Shown: in pieces, positions 7,846-15,984 of the stretch
Layout: every line of letters starts with the position of its first letter
How positions within the stretch are numbered: position 1 is the first letter of the stretch
Source of the DNA: S146-42 sp965371965
GTDB lineage: Bacteria; Planctomycetota; Phycisphaerae; Phycisphaerales; UBA1924
DNA: 29,550 nt
Assembly (NCBI GenBank): GCA_965371965.1
Contig: CBDVAM010000032.1
Location: 1 to 29,550 of the forward strand
Direction of reading: 5' to 3'
Notes under the pieces: model-generated
The model's input: only the letters and a program-made list of their open reading frames with translations
Databases searched by the model: none
What the model was told of the DNA's origin: nothing
Translations under genes and position numbers: made by a program

Positions 7846-8640
7846 ATGGCCTTGGCGAATCAAGTTGCAAACTGGGTTCCTATCGCAAGCCCTACGGGTC
7901 TGGCCAGGCACATCGGGCGATATCGCCAAGCGCATCGTGAGCTTCTGTCCATCGTTGACGGGCTGGATTCGCCGTACCCACAGGCAGTTCGGCGCACGCA
8001 CGCCGTGGACGGCAGCCTCAAGCTCTTCGACGCGTGCCAGATAGCGCGGGTGCTCGATCGCCACAGGCCTCAACGCATCCTCGAGATCGGCAGCTTTCTT
8101 GGCCTTTCTGTCCGGTGGCTGCTCGAAGCATCCCAGGACTGGAACGCGCACGTCACCGCGATAGACCCCAACGTGCGTCACCGGGTCTTCGATGATCCCC
8201 GGGCGACCCTCATCAAGCTCAACGCTCGCTTCCTGCCCGAGCGACTTGAGATTGTCACGGCGTTCTTTGCCAAGGCATTCAAGCCGTTCCACGACTATGA
8301 GCATTACGAGCCGACGCGAACCCGCGCTCAGGTTGAGGACATCGCGGCGGATCTCAGGGTGATCGATGATGGGTGGGACCAGACCTTTGATTTCATCTTC
8401 ATCGATGGCGACCACGGATACCACGCTGTGCTGCGGGACTTCGCGGTCGCTCGATCGCTGCTCAATCCCGGCGGGTGCATCGTGTTTCACGACGCGCTGT
8501 CCTGGGCGGGAGTGCGCAAGGCACTAGGCACGATTGACGCTGAGGAGCGTGATGGCGAGGTCGTCGTGCTCGGCCCCCGGCTCGCACGCGCGAGAAAGCT
8601 GTTGGGCGTCGACGGGATCGGAACCTACCACCTCAGATGA
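7846..8640 (+). CDS. Class I SAM-dependent methyltransferase
   Basis: A 264-residue protein with the Rossmann methyltransferase signature. Motif I is RILEIGSFLGLSVRWLL, the acidic end of strand 2 is VTAIDPN, and FDFIFIDGDHGYHAVLRDF with LLNPGGCIVFHDAL supply motifs IV-V. The GDH/HDA arrangement resembles the Methyltransf_24/CmcI-like families, which often bind a metal and act on small molecules or sugars. An in-frame TTG lies one codon upstream (7843); the ATG is preferred. It converges with the DUF1080 gene across a 67-bp gap. The methyl acceptor is unknown. Confidence 0.82.
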   Translation: MALANQVANWVPIASPTGLARHIGRYRQAHRELLSIVDGLDSPYPQAVRRTHAVDGSLKLFDACQIARVLDRHRPQRILEIGSFLGLSVRWLLEASQDWNAHVTAIDPNVRHRVFDDPRATLIKLNARFLPERLEIVTAFFAKAFKPFHDYEHYEPTRTRAQVEDIAADLRVIDDGWDQTFDFIFIDGDHGYHAVLRDFAVARSLLNPGGCIVFHDALSWAGVRKALGTIDAEERDGEVVVLGPRLARARKLLGVDGIGTYHLR

Positions 8641-8707
8641 CCGCCCTCGGATCTATCGAGTCCACACCCTGGACCGACCCGAATCTGTGCGAACTGCCCT
8701 TTCGTGG

Positions 8708-9895
8708 CTATTCGATCACCCTCACCCGCACGTCCCGATACATGATCTCGTTGCCCTGGTGATGCGTCTGGAACGCGAAGTGGCCCTCGGCGAAGTCCTC
8801 GAGGCGCGCATCGACCATCGGCACGCCGTTGATCCACGTCTGGACGCGATCCCCCACCGCCCGGATGCGATAGTCGAACCAGGCGTTGTCGCGGGTGATC
8901 GGGCCGTCGGTGTGCTCGGGCCAGGCGAGGTTGTAGACGCAGCCTGTGAAGTTCTTGGGATCGTGCTGGTCGACCTGGGCCTCGTAGCCGAGGGGCCAGG
9001 TGTCGGGGTCTTCGGGGCGTGGGATGGTGCGGAAGTACAGGCCGCTGTTGCCGTGGGTGTTGACCTTGGCGAATGCACGCAGCTCGAAGTCGGCGTAGGT
9101 CTTCTCGCTGAACAGGTGCCCCGGGCCGTTGCGCCCGATGACCGCGCCGCCCTCAGTTTCTCCCTTGGCGACGGTCCAGGTGCCGCCGCCCTTGGCGAAC
9201 CAGCCGCTGGTGCTCTTGCCATCGAACAGCGGCGTGTACCCGCCCGAGTCCGGGTCCGCCGACAGATCCTTCAGTCGAATATTGCGATAGCGGACCGCCT
9301 GGCCGTGGTCCTGGAGGCTGATGTACCCGGTGGGATAGCGATCCGCCAGCGGCAGTTCCTGGTCGGCGTTGCGGAAGAATCCGCGATCGTCGAGCGTCTG
9401 GTCGCGTTGGATGTGCTCGCCGTTGAGCCAGACGTTGAGCGTGTCGCCGACGAGGCGGACGCTACAGCGATTCCAGTCGCCGGCCTTGCGGACGGCGTTG
9501 GTCGCCGGGGCGATGGCGTTGTAGATCGCGCCGCAGGTGTTGACCGCGGGCTCATCGCCGAAGTTGTCATAGATCTGGACCTCGAAGCCGGTGAAGGCGG
9601 GATCGCCGAATGCCGAGCCTCGCAGGCCCAGGCCGGAGTTTGCTCCCTCGGAGAGGTTGAACTCAAGCGAGAGCTCGAAATCGCGGTAGGACTTTTCTGT
9701 CCGGAGCCACCAGCCGCCGCCGGGGTTCTGGATGACCAGTTCGCCGTCGTCTACGCCCCAGGCGTTGATGTCGCCCGAAGTTGTCCATCCTTCCAGGCTT
9801 TCCCCATTGAACAGCTCGACCCAGCCCTCGCCCCCCTGCTGGGCATTCGCAACGGCGGCTAGCGACGCGATCGAGACCAGAATCAGCTTCTTCAT
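8708..9895 (-). CDS. Exported protein with two DUF1080 (3-keto-disaccharide hydrolase) domains
   Basis: A 395-residue protein with a Sec signal peptide MKKLILVSIASLAAVANA, probably cleaved after ANA. Two DUF1080 (PF06439) jelly-roll domains follow. Domain 1, about residues 26-200, starts GWVELFNGESLEGW and contains ANSGLGLRG. Domain 2, about 213-395, starts YTPLFDGKSTSGW and contains HGNSGLYFR. Characterised relatives cleave 3-keto-glycosides, and others may bind sugar polymers. A GGGAGGG site lies 5 nt before the ATG. The neighbourhood of Gfo/Idh/MocA oxidoreductases and TIM-barrel isomerases fits a 3-keto-sugar route, in which an oxidoreductase makes the 3-keto group that this protein uses. 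That link is inferred. Confidence 0.88.
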   Translation of the reverse strand: MKKLILVSIASLAAVANAQQGGEGWVELFNGESLEGWTTSGDINAWGVDDGELVIQNPGGGWWLRTEKSYRDFELSLEFNLSEGANSGLGLRGSAFGDPAFTGFEVQIYDNFGDEPAVNTCGAIYNAIAPATNAVRKAGDWNRCSVRLVGDTLNVWLNGEHIQRDQTLDDRGFFRNADQELPLADRYPTGYISLQDHGQAVRYRNIRLKDLSADPDSGGYTPLFDGKSTSGWFAKGGGTWTVAKGETEGGAVIGRNGPGHLFSEKTYADFELRAFAKVNTHGNSGLYFRTIPRPEDPDTWPLGYEAQVDQHDPKNFTGCVYNLAWPEHTDGPITRDNAWFDYRIRAVGDRVQTWINGVPMVDARLEDFAEGHFAFQTHHQGNEIMYRDVRVRVIE

Positions 9896-10035
9896 GGCAT
9901 CCCTCCCGAGGAGATTGTTGCGGGTCTTTGCGGTCCTCGCAGCGATCGTACCGGGTTGCCCGCAAGTCGGCCCCCGATCTCGCCGACATCCATAGGCCCA
10001 ACCCTTCGCGCGGGGTCCGCGCTCACGAGGACCGG
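9896..10035. other. Divergent intergenic region
   Basis: This 140-bp gap separates the DUF1080 gene (minus) from the histidine kinase gene (plus). Apart from the two ribosome binding sites I see no convincing promoter boxes, operator or RNA element. Confidence 0.4.
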
Positions 10036-11244
10036 ATGTTGGCTGAACGTGTGCCTAACTCAGTGGGCAGGTCGGACCAGGTCGGTGCGATCGTGCGCGC
10101 CGGGACCGGCGTGCTGCTCGCTCACAGCGAGCGTGAGGCGATCGAGCGGCTCGCCGGGGGGGTATCGGCCCTGGGATGGTCGCGCGTCCACGTGGCGCTG
10201 TTCGAGGACTGGCGGATCGTCACCGAGACATCGGTGGGAGATGGCGGGTTTGGCGAGGAGTCTCATCGAACCGCCAAGGGCTGGAGCGACCGATTCGGCG
10301 ACGGCGCGAGCCGCTCTGCACTCGGACGATCCTATTTCATGCCGATAGACAAGTTGCCCTCAGAAGGCCCTTGGCAGGAAGGCGACCGGGCCTGGGTGCC
10401 CATCGTCGGCGTGCTTGGGTCGGTCCTTGGATGTATCACGCTCGATCGGCCCGCGTCACGCCAGCGTCCGACCGCCGATGACCTCGAGGGCCCGGAGTTC
10501 TTCGCAGACCTTGGCGCGAGGGCGATCGAGGCCCTGCGCCGCCACGAGGGCCAGCGGTTCGAGACCCTCGGCAGGCTCGCCGAGGGCGTCGCCCACGATT
10601 ACAACAATCTCCTGACCGTGATCCAGGGGCAGGCGGAGATGGCCCAGCGGATGATCGAGAGAGCCAACCCCGCCCACGACGCGGTCCTCGGCGTGGAACA
10701 GGCCGCTCAGCAGGCCTGCGATATCGTCGGAACACTGCTGGAATACACCCGCCAGGCGTCACTCGATCAGAGCACGGTCGACCTTCGTTCGCTGATCGAT
10801 GAGATGACGCCGATGCTGGGGCGGATCACACCGACATCGATTTGTGTGAGCTTCGAGTCTTGCGCGTCGGTCGATCCGATGGTTCGGATCTCGCCGACGC
10901 GGATTCGCCAGATGCTCATCAACCTCGTGCTCAACGCTCGCGATGCGATCCGGGGTGTCGGCGAGATCCGCATTCGCCTTGAGCAGGGCGCGGACCCGAC
11001 ATCGGCGCGCGTCCGGCTCACCGTGCGAGACAACGGCTCGGGGATTGACAAGGACACGATCGGGCGGGTCTTCGACCGTGACTTTTCGTCGCGAGAGGAC
11101 GGGTTCGGGCTTGGACTGGCGATTGTTCGCGACATCGTCCATGAGCATGGCGGCGACATCGAGATTTCCAGCACGCCGGGCGAGGGCACGACCGTTTCGA
11201 TCGAGCTGGCGAGATGTAGCGAGCAGCGACGCCTCGCGGGCTGA
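10036..11244 (+). CDS. Soluble sensor histidine kinase with N-terminal GAF-like domain
   Basis: The start at 10036 is chosen because GAGG lies 5 nt upstream and the homologous part begins soon after; the frame is open further upstream. The protein has 402 residues. Residues about 15-170 look like a GAF sensor domain (LGWSRVHVALFEDWRIV, AWVPIVGVLGSVLGCITLDRP). The dimerisation/phosphoacceptor helix is GRLAEGVAHDYNNLLTVI, with H187 as the predicted phosphorylated histidine. The ATPase domain has the N box RQMLINLVLNARDA, the G1 box DNGSGID and the G2 box GFGLGLAIV. No membrane segment, receiver domain or neighbouring response regulator is visible, so it is an orphan soluble kinase here. It converges with the ApbE lipoprotein gene across 12 bp. 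Confidence 0.9.
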   Translation: MLAERVPNSVGRSDQVGAIVRAGTGVLLAHSEREAIERLAGGVSALGWSRVHVALFEDWRIVTETSVGDGGFGEESHRTAKGWSDRFGDGASRSALGRSYFMPIDKLPSEGPWQEGDRAWVPIVGVLGSVLGCITLDRPASRQRPTADDLEGPEFFADLGARAIEALRRHEGQRFETLGRLAEGVAHDYNNLLTVIQGQAEMAQRMIERANPAHDAVLGVEQAAQQACDIVGTLLEYTRQASLDQSTVDLRSLIDEMTPMLGRITPTSICVSFESCASVDPMVRISPTRIRQMLINLVLNARDAIRGVGEIRIRLEQGADPTSARVRLTVRDNGSGIDKDTIGRVFDRDFSSREDGFGLGLAIVRDIVHEHGGDIEISSTPGEGTTVSIELARCSEQRRLAG

Positions 11245-11256
11245 GCCCGGGCTCGG

Positions 11257-12291
11257 TCAGCGTGGAAAGTTGCTCGCCAAAGTCTCGCGGACTGTGCCGC
11301 CTGGCATGCGTTCCAGTATGCGCCACTGGGCATCGGGGAACTCGCGACGCATGAGTTCTGAACCGCTCTCACCGAGGACGCTGAGCGCCGAGGCCAGGGC
11401 GTCGGCGGTGGCCCCGTCACGAGCAAGAACCGTCACGCCCCGCGCCATCGTGATCGGCTCGCCGGTGCGAGGGTCGATGATGTGCGAATGCTCGACGCCG
11501 TCGACGATCAGCGACTGGTAGCGAGCGCCCGAGGTCGCGACCGCAACGTTCGCGAGCTCGACCATGAGCGGGGAGTCATCGAGGGCCTCGATCGAGACCC
11601 GCCAGCCGGGCGCGTCTGGCGGCGGATCGCCCAGCAGCAGATCGCCGCCAAGGTCGATCAGGAATCGAACGATGCCATGAGAACGAAGGACCCGCGCCGC
11701 CTCATCGCAGGCCAGACCCTTGGCGATGCCGCCGAAATCGAGCCAGATAGGCCCGCTCGCGGTTAGCGTCGGCGTGGGGTTACTCGGGCCCCCGATCGTG
11801 TAATCAACCCGCGAGCGACTCCACGCGGCACGTGCCGCCTGCGGGTCTGGCGGGATTCCGTCCCTTCGCGCAGAGCGCCACAGACGGGTCAACTCGCCCA
11901 GCCTTTCGTCGAACGCCCCGCCGGTCGTTGCCCGCAGACTCTTGGCGAGCGTGGCGGCATGAGCGAGATCGGGGTGGATCTCGACTGTGCGCGAGTGCTC
12001 GAGGCGCGCCGGCAGCGTCGAGACCTCGCTGTTCACTCGATAATCACTCAGGACGCTCTCGATCTGCTCGATGCGCTCCTGAGCCGCCTTTGCGCCGGCG
12101 GTCGCGACAGCCTCATCGGGCGCGAACATCACGATCGACGCCCCCACGCCCATCGCAACCCATCTAAACTCAAAGCGTTGAAGAACATGCTGTTCGGCGG
12201 GTGGCGGCGTCGTGGCGCAGCCTGGCGGGAGCGTCAGCGGCACCAGCACGAGCAGGATCAGAGCGGAGAGGGGTGCGAGCGTGCGGCACAT
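11257..12291 (-). CDS. apbE: FAD:protein FMN transferase (ApbE family), predicted lipoprotein
   Basis: A 344-residue protein from the ATG at 12291. The N-terminal hydrophobic segment ends in LPPGC, a lipobox with the lipidated Cys at residue 25, so it should be membrane-anchored outside the cytoplasm. Family segments are WVAMGVGASIVMF, GGAFDERLGELTRLW, LDFGGIAKGLACDEA and HSHIIDPRTGEPITMARG, followed by DALASALSVLG. The start is uncertain: ATG at 12327 gives a more basic N-terminus but overlaps the divergent SUMF1-like gene, and no start has a good Shine-Dalgarno site. It is the second ApbE in the window and is clearly different from the one at 2795. Its flavinylation target is not visible nearby. 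Confidence 0.9.
   Translation of the reverse strand: MCRTLAPLSALILLVLVPLTLPPGCATTPPPAEQHVLQRFEFRWVAMGVGASIVMFAPDEAVATAGAKAAQERIEQIESVLSDYRVNSEVSTLPARLEHSRTVEIHPDLAHAATLAKSLRATTGGAFDERLGELTRLWRSARRDGIPPDPQAARAAWSRSRVDYTIGGPSNPTPTLTASGPIWLDFGGIAKGLACDEAARVLRSHGIVRFLIDLGGDLLLGDPPPDAPGWRVSIEALDDSPLMVELANVAVATSGARYQSLIVDGVEHSHIIDPRTGEPITMARGVTVLARDGATADALASALSVLGESGSELMRREFPDAQWRILERMPGGTVRETLASNFPR
12265..12273 (+). promoter_or_regulatory. Ribosome binding site deciding the SUMF1-like start
   Basis: GGAGAGGGG ends 7 nt before the GTG at 12281 but 16 nt before the ATG at 12290. The GTG is therefore the more likely start. It adds three residues (MRH) ahead of the signal peptide. Confidence 0.65.
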
Positions 12292-13177
12292 GCGGATCCA
12301 AGTAGCGGTGTTTCTGGCTGTCTTCATCGGAGGATTCGCCACGCTTGCTCGCGCCCAGGACACGCCCGAGGCCTCGGCCGACGGGTCGTTTGTCGAGCGT
12401 ATCCCCGCTACCACGGCACGGTTCAAGATGATCCGCGTGCCCCCGGGAGCACTAGAGAATCAAAACGCGGAGGGAACAACGGCGACGACCGAGATTCCCG
12501 AACTCTGGTTCTCAGAGACTGAAGTAACGTGGGATCTGTACGACATCTGGGTGTACGAGCTGGACGCGCCCGTCGGCGGCGACAGCGACGGGGCAAGCCG
12601 CCCCAGCAGGCCCTACATCCCGCCGGACCGCGGGTTCGGGCACGCGGGATACCCGGCGATCAGCCTCAGCCGCCCCGCTGCGATCGAGTTCTGCACATGG
12701 CTGAGCGAACTCACCGGCAAACGCTATCGCCTGCCCACGCCCGCGGAATGGGAGTATGCGGCCCGGGCGGGGGCGACGACGGTGTACTCATTCGGCGACG
12801 ACGCCGCAACGATCGATGAGCACGCGTGGCACGCCGGCACGACGCCCAACTCGACCCAGGGCGTCAAGAAGAAGAAGCCCAACGCCTGGGGCCTCTACGA
12901 CATGCACGGCAACGTCGCCGAGTGGGTGATGGACCCCAAAGAAGAAAAGCCGATCGCTCTTGGCGGGTCCTGGAAGCAGGAGCCCGCAGGCCTCGCATTC
13001 GGCCAGGTCCTCCGCCAGGACTCCTCGTGGCAAGAGAGCGACCCACAGATCCCCAAGAGCACATGGTGGCTCTCAGATTGCGGCTTTGTCGGAATACGCC
13101 TGGTCTGCGACGGGCCTGTCGACCCGCCGGGTGAGGGCTCAGATGATTCGGATAAGAAGGTGCCGGAGGTGCCGTGA
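12281..13177 (+). CDS. Exported SUMF1/formylglycine-generating-enzyme-fold protein
   Basis: A 298-residue protein with a signal peptide (IQVAVFLAVFIGGFATLARA, cut before QDT). The SUMF1 fold (PF03781) is shown by FSETEVTWDLYDIW, GYPAISLSRPAAIEFCTWLSELTGKRYRLPTPAEWEYAAR and WGLYDMHGNVAEWVMD. The C-terminal region GGSWKQEP...DCGFVGIRLVCD lacks the Cys pair spaced four residues apart that catalyses formylglycine formation, so it is probably not a sulfatase-activating enzyme. Non-catalytic members often bind partners or ligands. It is the first gene of a plus-strand run that includes a Tat TIM barrel, an MFS carrier and a lipoprotein, and it is divergent from the ApbE lipoprotein gene. Confidence 0.88.
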   Translation: MRHMRIQVAVFLAVFIGGFATLARAQDTPEASADGSFVERIPATTARFKMIRVPPGALENQNAEGTTATTEIPELWFSETEVTWDLYDIWVYELDAPVGGDSDGASRPSRPYIPPDRGFGHAGYPAISLSRPAAIEFCTWLSELTGKRYRLPTPAEWEYAARAGATTVYSFGDDAATIDEHAWHAGTTPNSTQGVKKKKPNAWGLYDMHGNVAEWVMDPKEEKPIALGGSWKQEPAGLAFGQVLRQDSSWQESDPQIPKSTWWLSDCGFVGIRLVCDGPVDPPGEGSDDSDKKVPEVP

Positions 13178-13230
13178 CTCCGCCGAACGCGACTTGGTAC
13201 GAACTCAGTGCCGGAAAGGACCTCCAAATC

Positions 13231-14154
13231 ATGAACCGCCGCGACTTCATCGCCTCAACCGCCGGCGTCACCGCCGCGGGTTCCCTCGCAACCGGAGCCC
13301 GCGCGAGCTTGGCCCCAAGCTCGACGCGGAGTTTGTCCAAGCCCTTCTCGATGCGCTTCGCCCCCCACTTCGGCATGTTCCGCCACCACGCCGGCGACGA
13401 CCCCGTGCGCCAGCTTGAGTTCGCCGCCGACGCCGGGTTCACCGCGTGGGAAGACAACAGCATGAAGGGCAAGAGCACTGAGGATCAGACACGAATCGCT
13501 AACGCCATGGAGCGCCTCGGCATCCAGATGGGCGTCTTTGTGCTCAATCCGGACACCGCCTGGGGCGCGACCTTTAGCCGGAACAACGCCGAGGATCGAG
13601 ATCAGTTCCTTGCAGAAGCGAGATCGAGCGTCGAGGTCGCCAAACGCGTCAGCGCAACGTGGATGACCGTCGTCTGCGGCACCCGCCATCCGCGCATTGA
13701 CGACGGCTACCAGACCGCCTACGCGATCGACCAGCTCCGAGCCGCGGCGGACATCCTCGAACCGCACGACCTCGTCATGGTCCTCGAGCCGCTCAATCCG
13801 AGTAATCACCCGAATATGCTGCTCGCCAAGATGGCCCATGGCTACGAGATCTGCCGGGGCGTTAACAGCCCGGCGTGCAAGATCCTCGACGATCTCTACC
13901 ACCAGCAGGTCACCGAGGGCAACCTGATCCCCAACATCGATCGCGCGTGGGACGAGATCGCCTACTTCCAGATCGGCGACAACCCCGGACGCAACGAACC
14001 GACCACCGGCGAGATCAACTTCCGCAAGGTCTTCGCCCACATCAAATCCAAGGGCTTTACCGGAATCCTCGGCATGGAACACGGCCTGAGCCAGGGCGGC
14101 AAGGAAGGCGAGGTCGCTCTGATTGAGGCGTATCGAGCCAGCGATCCAGGCTAG
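13231..14154 (+). CDS. Tat-exported hydroxypyruvate-isomerase-like TIM barrel
   Basis: The start at 13231 gives MNRRDFIASTAG, a twin-arginine signal, with AAAGGA about 10 nt upstream. A GTG at 13174 overlapping the previous stop would put an extra 19 residues before the signal and is less likely. The 307-residue protein belongs to the hydroxypyruvate isomerase branch of the xylose-isomerase-like TIM barrels. VMVLEPLNP (Glu), ILDDLYHQQVTEGN (Asp/His), FQIGDNPGRNEPTTGEINF and GILGMEHG (Glu) mark the metal and substrate site. The family interconverts hydroxypyruvate and tartronate semialdehyde or isomerises ketoses. Export through Tat is common in planctomycete copies and implies an extracytoplasmic sugar substrate. 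Confidence 0.88.
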   Translation: MNRRDFIASTAGVTAAGSLATGARASLAPSSTRSLSKPFSMRFAPHFGMFRHHAGDDPVRQLEFAADAGFTAWEDNSMKGKSTEDQTRIANAMERLGIQMGVFVLNPDTAWGATFSRNNAEDRDQFLAEARSSVEVAKRVSATWMTVVCGTRHPRIDDGYQTAYAIDQLRAAADILEPHDLVMVLEPLNPSNHPNMLLAKMAHGYEICRGVNSPACKILDDLYHQQVTEGNLIPNIDRAWDEIAYFQIGDNPGRNEPTTGEINFRKVFAHIKSKGFTGILGMEHGLSQGGKEGEVALIEAYRASDPG

Positions 14155-14168
14155 CAACAGAACAATCC

Positions 14169-15437
14169 ATGACGCTCGATGAGTCCTCCATCGAACGCCG
14201 CCTATCCTCGCGCGCCGTGCGAGACTCTGACACAAGCCCGACGCCCCTGCTCCCGGTCCTCGTTCTCACCGCCCTGACTTCCATCGGCACCGGGGTCATC
14301 TGGCACGGCGTCGCCTTCATCGCCGAGACCCAACACGGATACTCCAAGCCTCAGACCAACCTGATCTACCTCGTCATGGGGGCGGTGTACGCGATCGGCG
14401 CACTCCGCGCCGGCGTCACGGTCAGGGCGCTTCGGCGCCGCATGTCCCCGCGCCAGATCCTCTTCGCGTGTCTTATCGTGCAGTCGGCGGTGTCCTTCAC
14501 GCCGCTGCTCTTCGACGACGCGGGCGTGCTCTGGCTCGTGGCGATCATCACCGCCGCACTCTCGTCCATCTTCTGGCCCCTGGTCGAGAGCTACCTGACC
14601 GCCGGGCGTCATGGGCACACCATGCGATCGGCGATCGGGGTCTGGAATCTGGTCTGGACCACGAGCGTGGCCGGGTCGATGCTGCTCATGGCCCCCATGC
14701 TCGAACACCGCGCCAGCGACTCGATTGTCATGCTCGGCGTGTGCAACGCGCTGGCGCTCCTCTGCCTGCCCTGGTTTTCGAGGTCTCCCGCCTCGCACGA
14801 CCACGAAGAGAACTCGTCAAGCGTCTCGCCCGTCTATCCAAGCCTCCTCACCGCCTTCCGGACGCTCCTGCTGCTCAGCTATGTCGTAACCGAAGCGCTC
14901 ACGCCGCTGCTCCCGTTCCTCTTGACAGACCTGCTCAAGGATGGGCGGGACACGTTCACCGTGTTCGGCCTCGAGAGTTCCTGGCGGACGATCATCGCCG
15001 CGACCTGGATGATCTCGCGCACGGTTGCCATGGCCCTGATGTGGCGTCTGCGATTCTGGCACGGCTCGTGGACGACGCTGCATGTCGGGGGCGGCGCCGT
15101 AGCCGTCGGCTTTGCGCTCACCATCGCCTCACCATCGCTTGGCATTGCCATATTCGGTCTGGCCATCCTCGGCGTGGGCGTCGGCGTCATCTACTACGCC
15201 GCCCTCTACTACGCCATGAGCGTCGGCATGGCCGAGGTCGACGCCGGCGGCAAGCACGAGGCCATGATCGGTATCGGCTACGCCCTCGGCCCCGCCGCCG
15301 GGCTCGTTGGTATCTTCATCGCAGATTCCACGGGCATCAGCCAAGCCACTGCGGTCATCGGCGTCGTCTGGCTCATCCTGCTCATTGGCGGCGGGATCGC
15401 ATGGCGCGCGACACGACACAGGCGAATCTTGCCCTGA
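14169..15437 (+). CDS. Major facilitator superfamily transporter
   Basis: A 422-residue polytopic protein with about 12 hydrophobic helices in two halves, separated by a charged loop near residues 200-220 (SPASHDHEENSSS). The first membrane segment begins at TPLLPVLVLTALTSIG, and the loop ALRRRMSPRQ between helices 2 and 3 is basic, as in MFS proteins. No substrate-specific signature is recognised. It starts 14 bp after the TIM-barrel gene, so it is probably cotranscribed and may carry the sugar or acid product into or out of the cell. The N-terminal 25 residues are hydrophilic. Confidence 0.82.
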   Translation: MTLDESSIERRLSSRAVRDSDTSPTPLLPVLVLTALTSIGTGVIWHGVAFIAETQHGYSKPQTNLIYLVMGAVYAIGALRAGVTVRALRRRMSPRQILFACLIVQSAVSFTPLLFDDAGVLWLVAIITAALSSIFWPLVESYLTAGRHGHTMRSAIGVWNLVWTTSVAGSMLLMAPMLEHRASDSIVMLGVCNALALLCLPWFSRSPASHDHEENSSSVSPVYPSLLTAFRTLLLLSYVVTEALTPLLPFLLTDLLKDGRDTFTVFGLESSWRTIIAATWMISRTVAMALMWRLRFWHGSWTTLHVGGGAVAVGFALTIASPSLGIAIFGLAILGVGVGVIYYAALYYAMSVGMAEVDAGGKHEAMIGIGYALGPAAGLVGIFIADSTGISQATAVIGVVWLILLIGGGIAWRATRHRRILP

Positions 15438-15475
15438 TTCGGTTACACTCGGGCGATCACGCCCTGGAGATTCAC

Positions 15476-15970
15476 ATGCGGATACTGATGTCCTTCGCCG
15501 TTGCATTGCTCACCCTCGTTCTCCCCGCGTGTCAAACCACATCTCCACAACCCGGCGCGCTCTCAGCGATCAACAACACCCTCGACGCCTTTCATACGGC
15601 CGCGAGCGAGGCCGACGAAGACACCTACTTCGCGCTGCTCGCCGACGACGCCGTATTCCTGGGCACCGACGCCACCGAACGCTGGACCAAGCCCGAGTTT
15701 CAAGAATGGGCCGCGCAGCACTTTGAGCGAGACTCGGCGTGGACCTACGAATCCATCGAGCGCCATGTGGGGCTCAACGAGGCCCAAGACACCGCCTGGT
15801 TCGACGAGGTCGTCCGCAACGAGGACTACGGCGACCTCCGCGGCTCGGGCGCACTCATCCTCACGCCCGGCGGCTGGAAGATCACCCAATACAACCTCGT
15901 GTTCCCGGTCCCCAACGAAATCTCCGGCGAGGTCGTCGAGATGATCAAGGCCGAACTCACCGGCGAGTGA
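15476..15970 (+). CDS. SnoaL/NTF2-like lipoprotein
   Basis: A 164-residue protein starting at MRILMSFAV, with GGAGA 6 nt upstream. The signal ends in LVLPACQ, a lipobox with Cys at about residue 19. The remainder is a SnoaL-like/NTF2-like cone fold: AINNTLDAFHTAASEADEDTYFALLADDAVFLGTD is the classic helix 1 to strand 1 segment, and RGSGALILTPGGWKITQYNLVFPVPNE is the closing strand. Such proteins bind or catalyse reactions on small molecules; many are of unknown function. It follows the MFS gene by 38 bp and converges on moaA across 14 bp. A longer open frame reaching far upstream is only a shadow of the transporter gene. Confidence 0.85.
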   Translation: MRILMSFAVALLTLVLPACQTTSPQPGALSAINNTLDAFHTAASEADEDTYFALLADDAVFLGTDATERWTKPEFQEWAAQHFERDSAWTYESIERHVGLNEAQDTAWFDEVVRNEDYGDLRGSGALILTPGGWKITQYNLVFPVPNEISGEVVEMIKAELTGE

Positions 15971-15984
15971 GCCGCTTGGCCCGC

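Noticed and set aside
14468..15475. N-terminal extension of the SnoaL-like lipoprotein through the transporter gene
   Set aside because: The extension is an out-of-frame read of the MFS gene; the lipobox signal and ribosome binding site fix the start at 15476.
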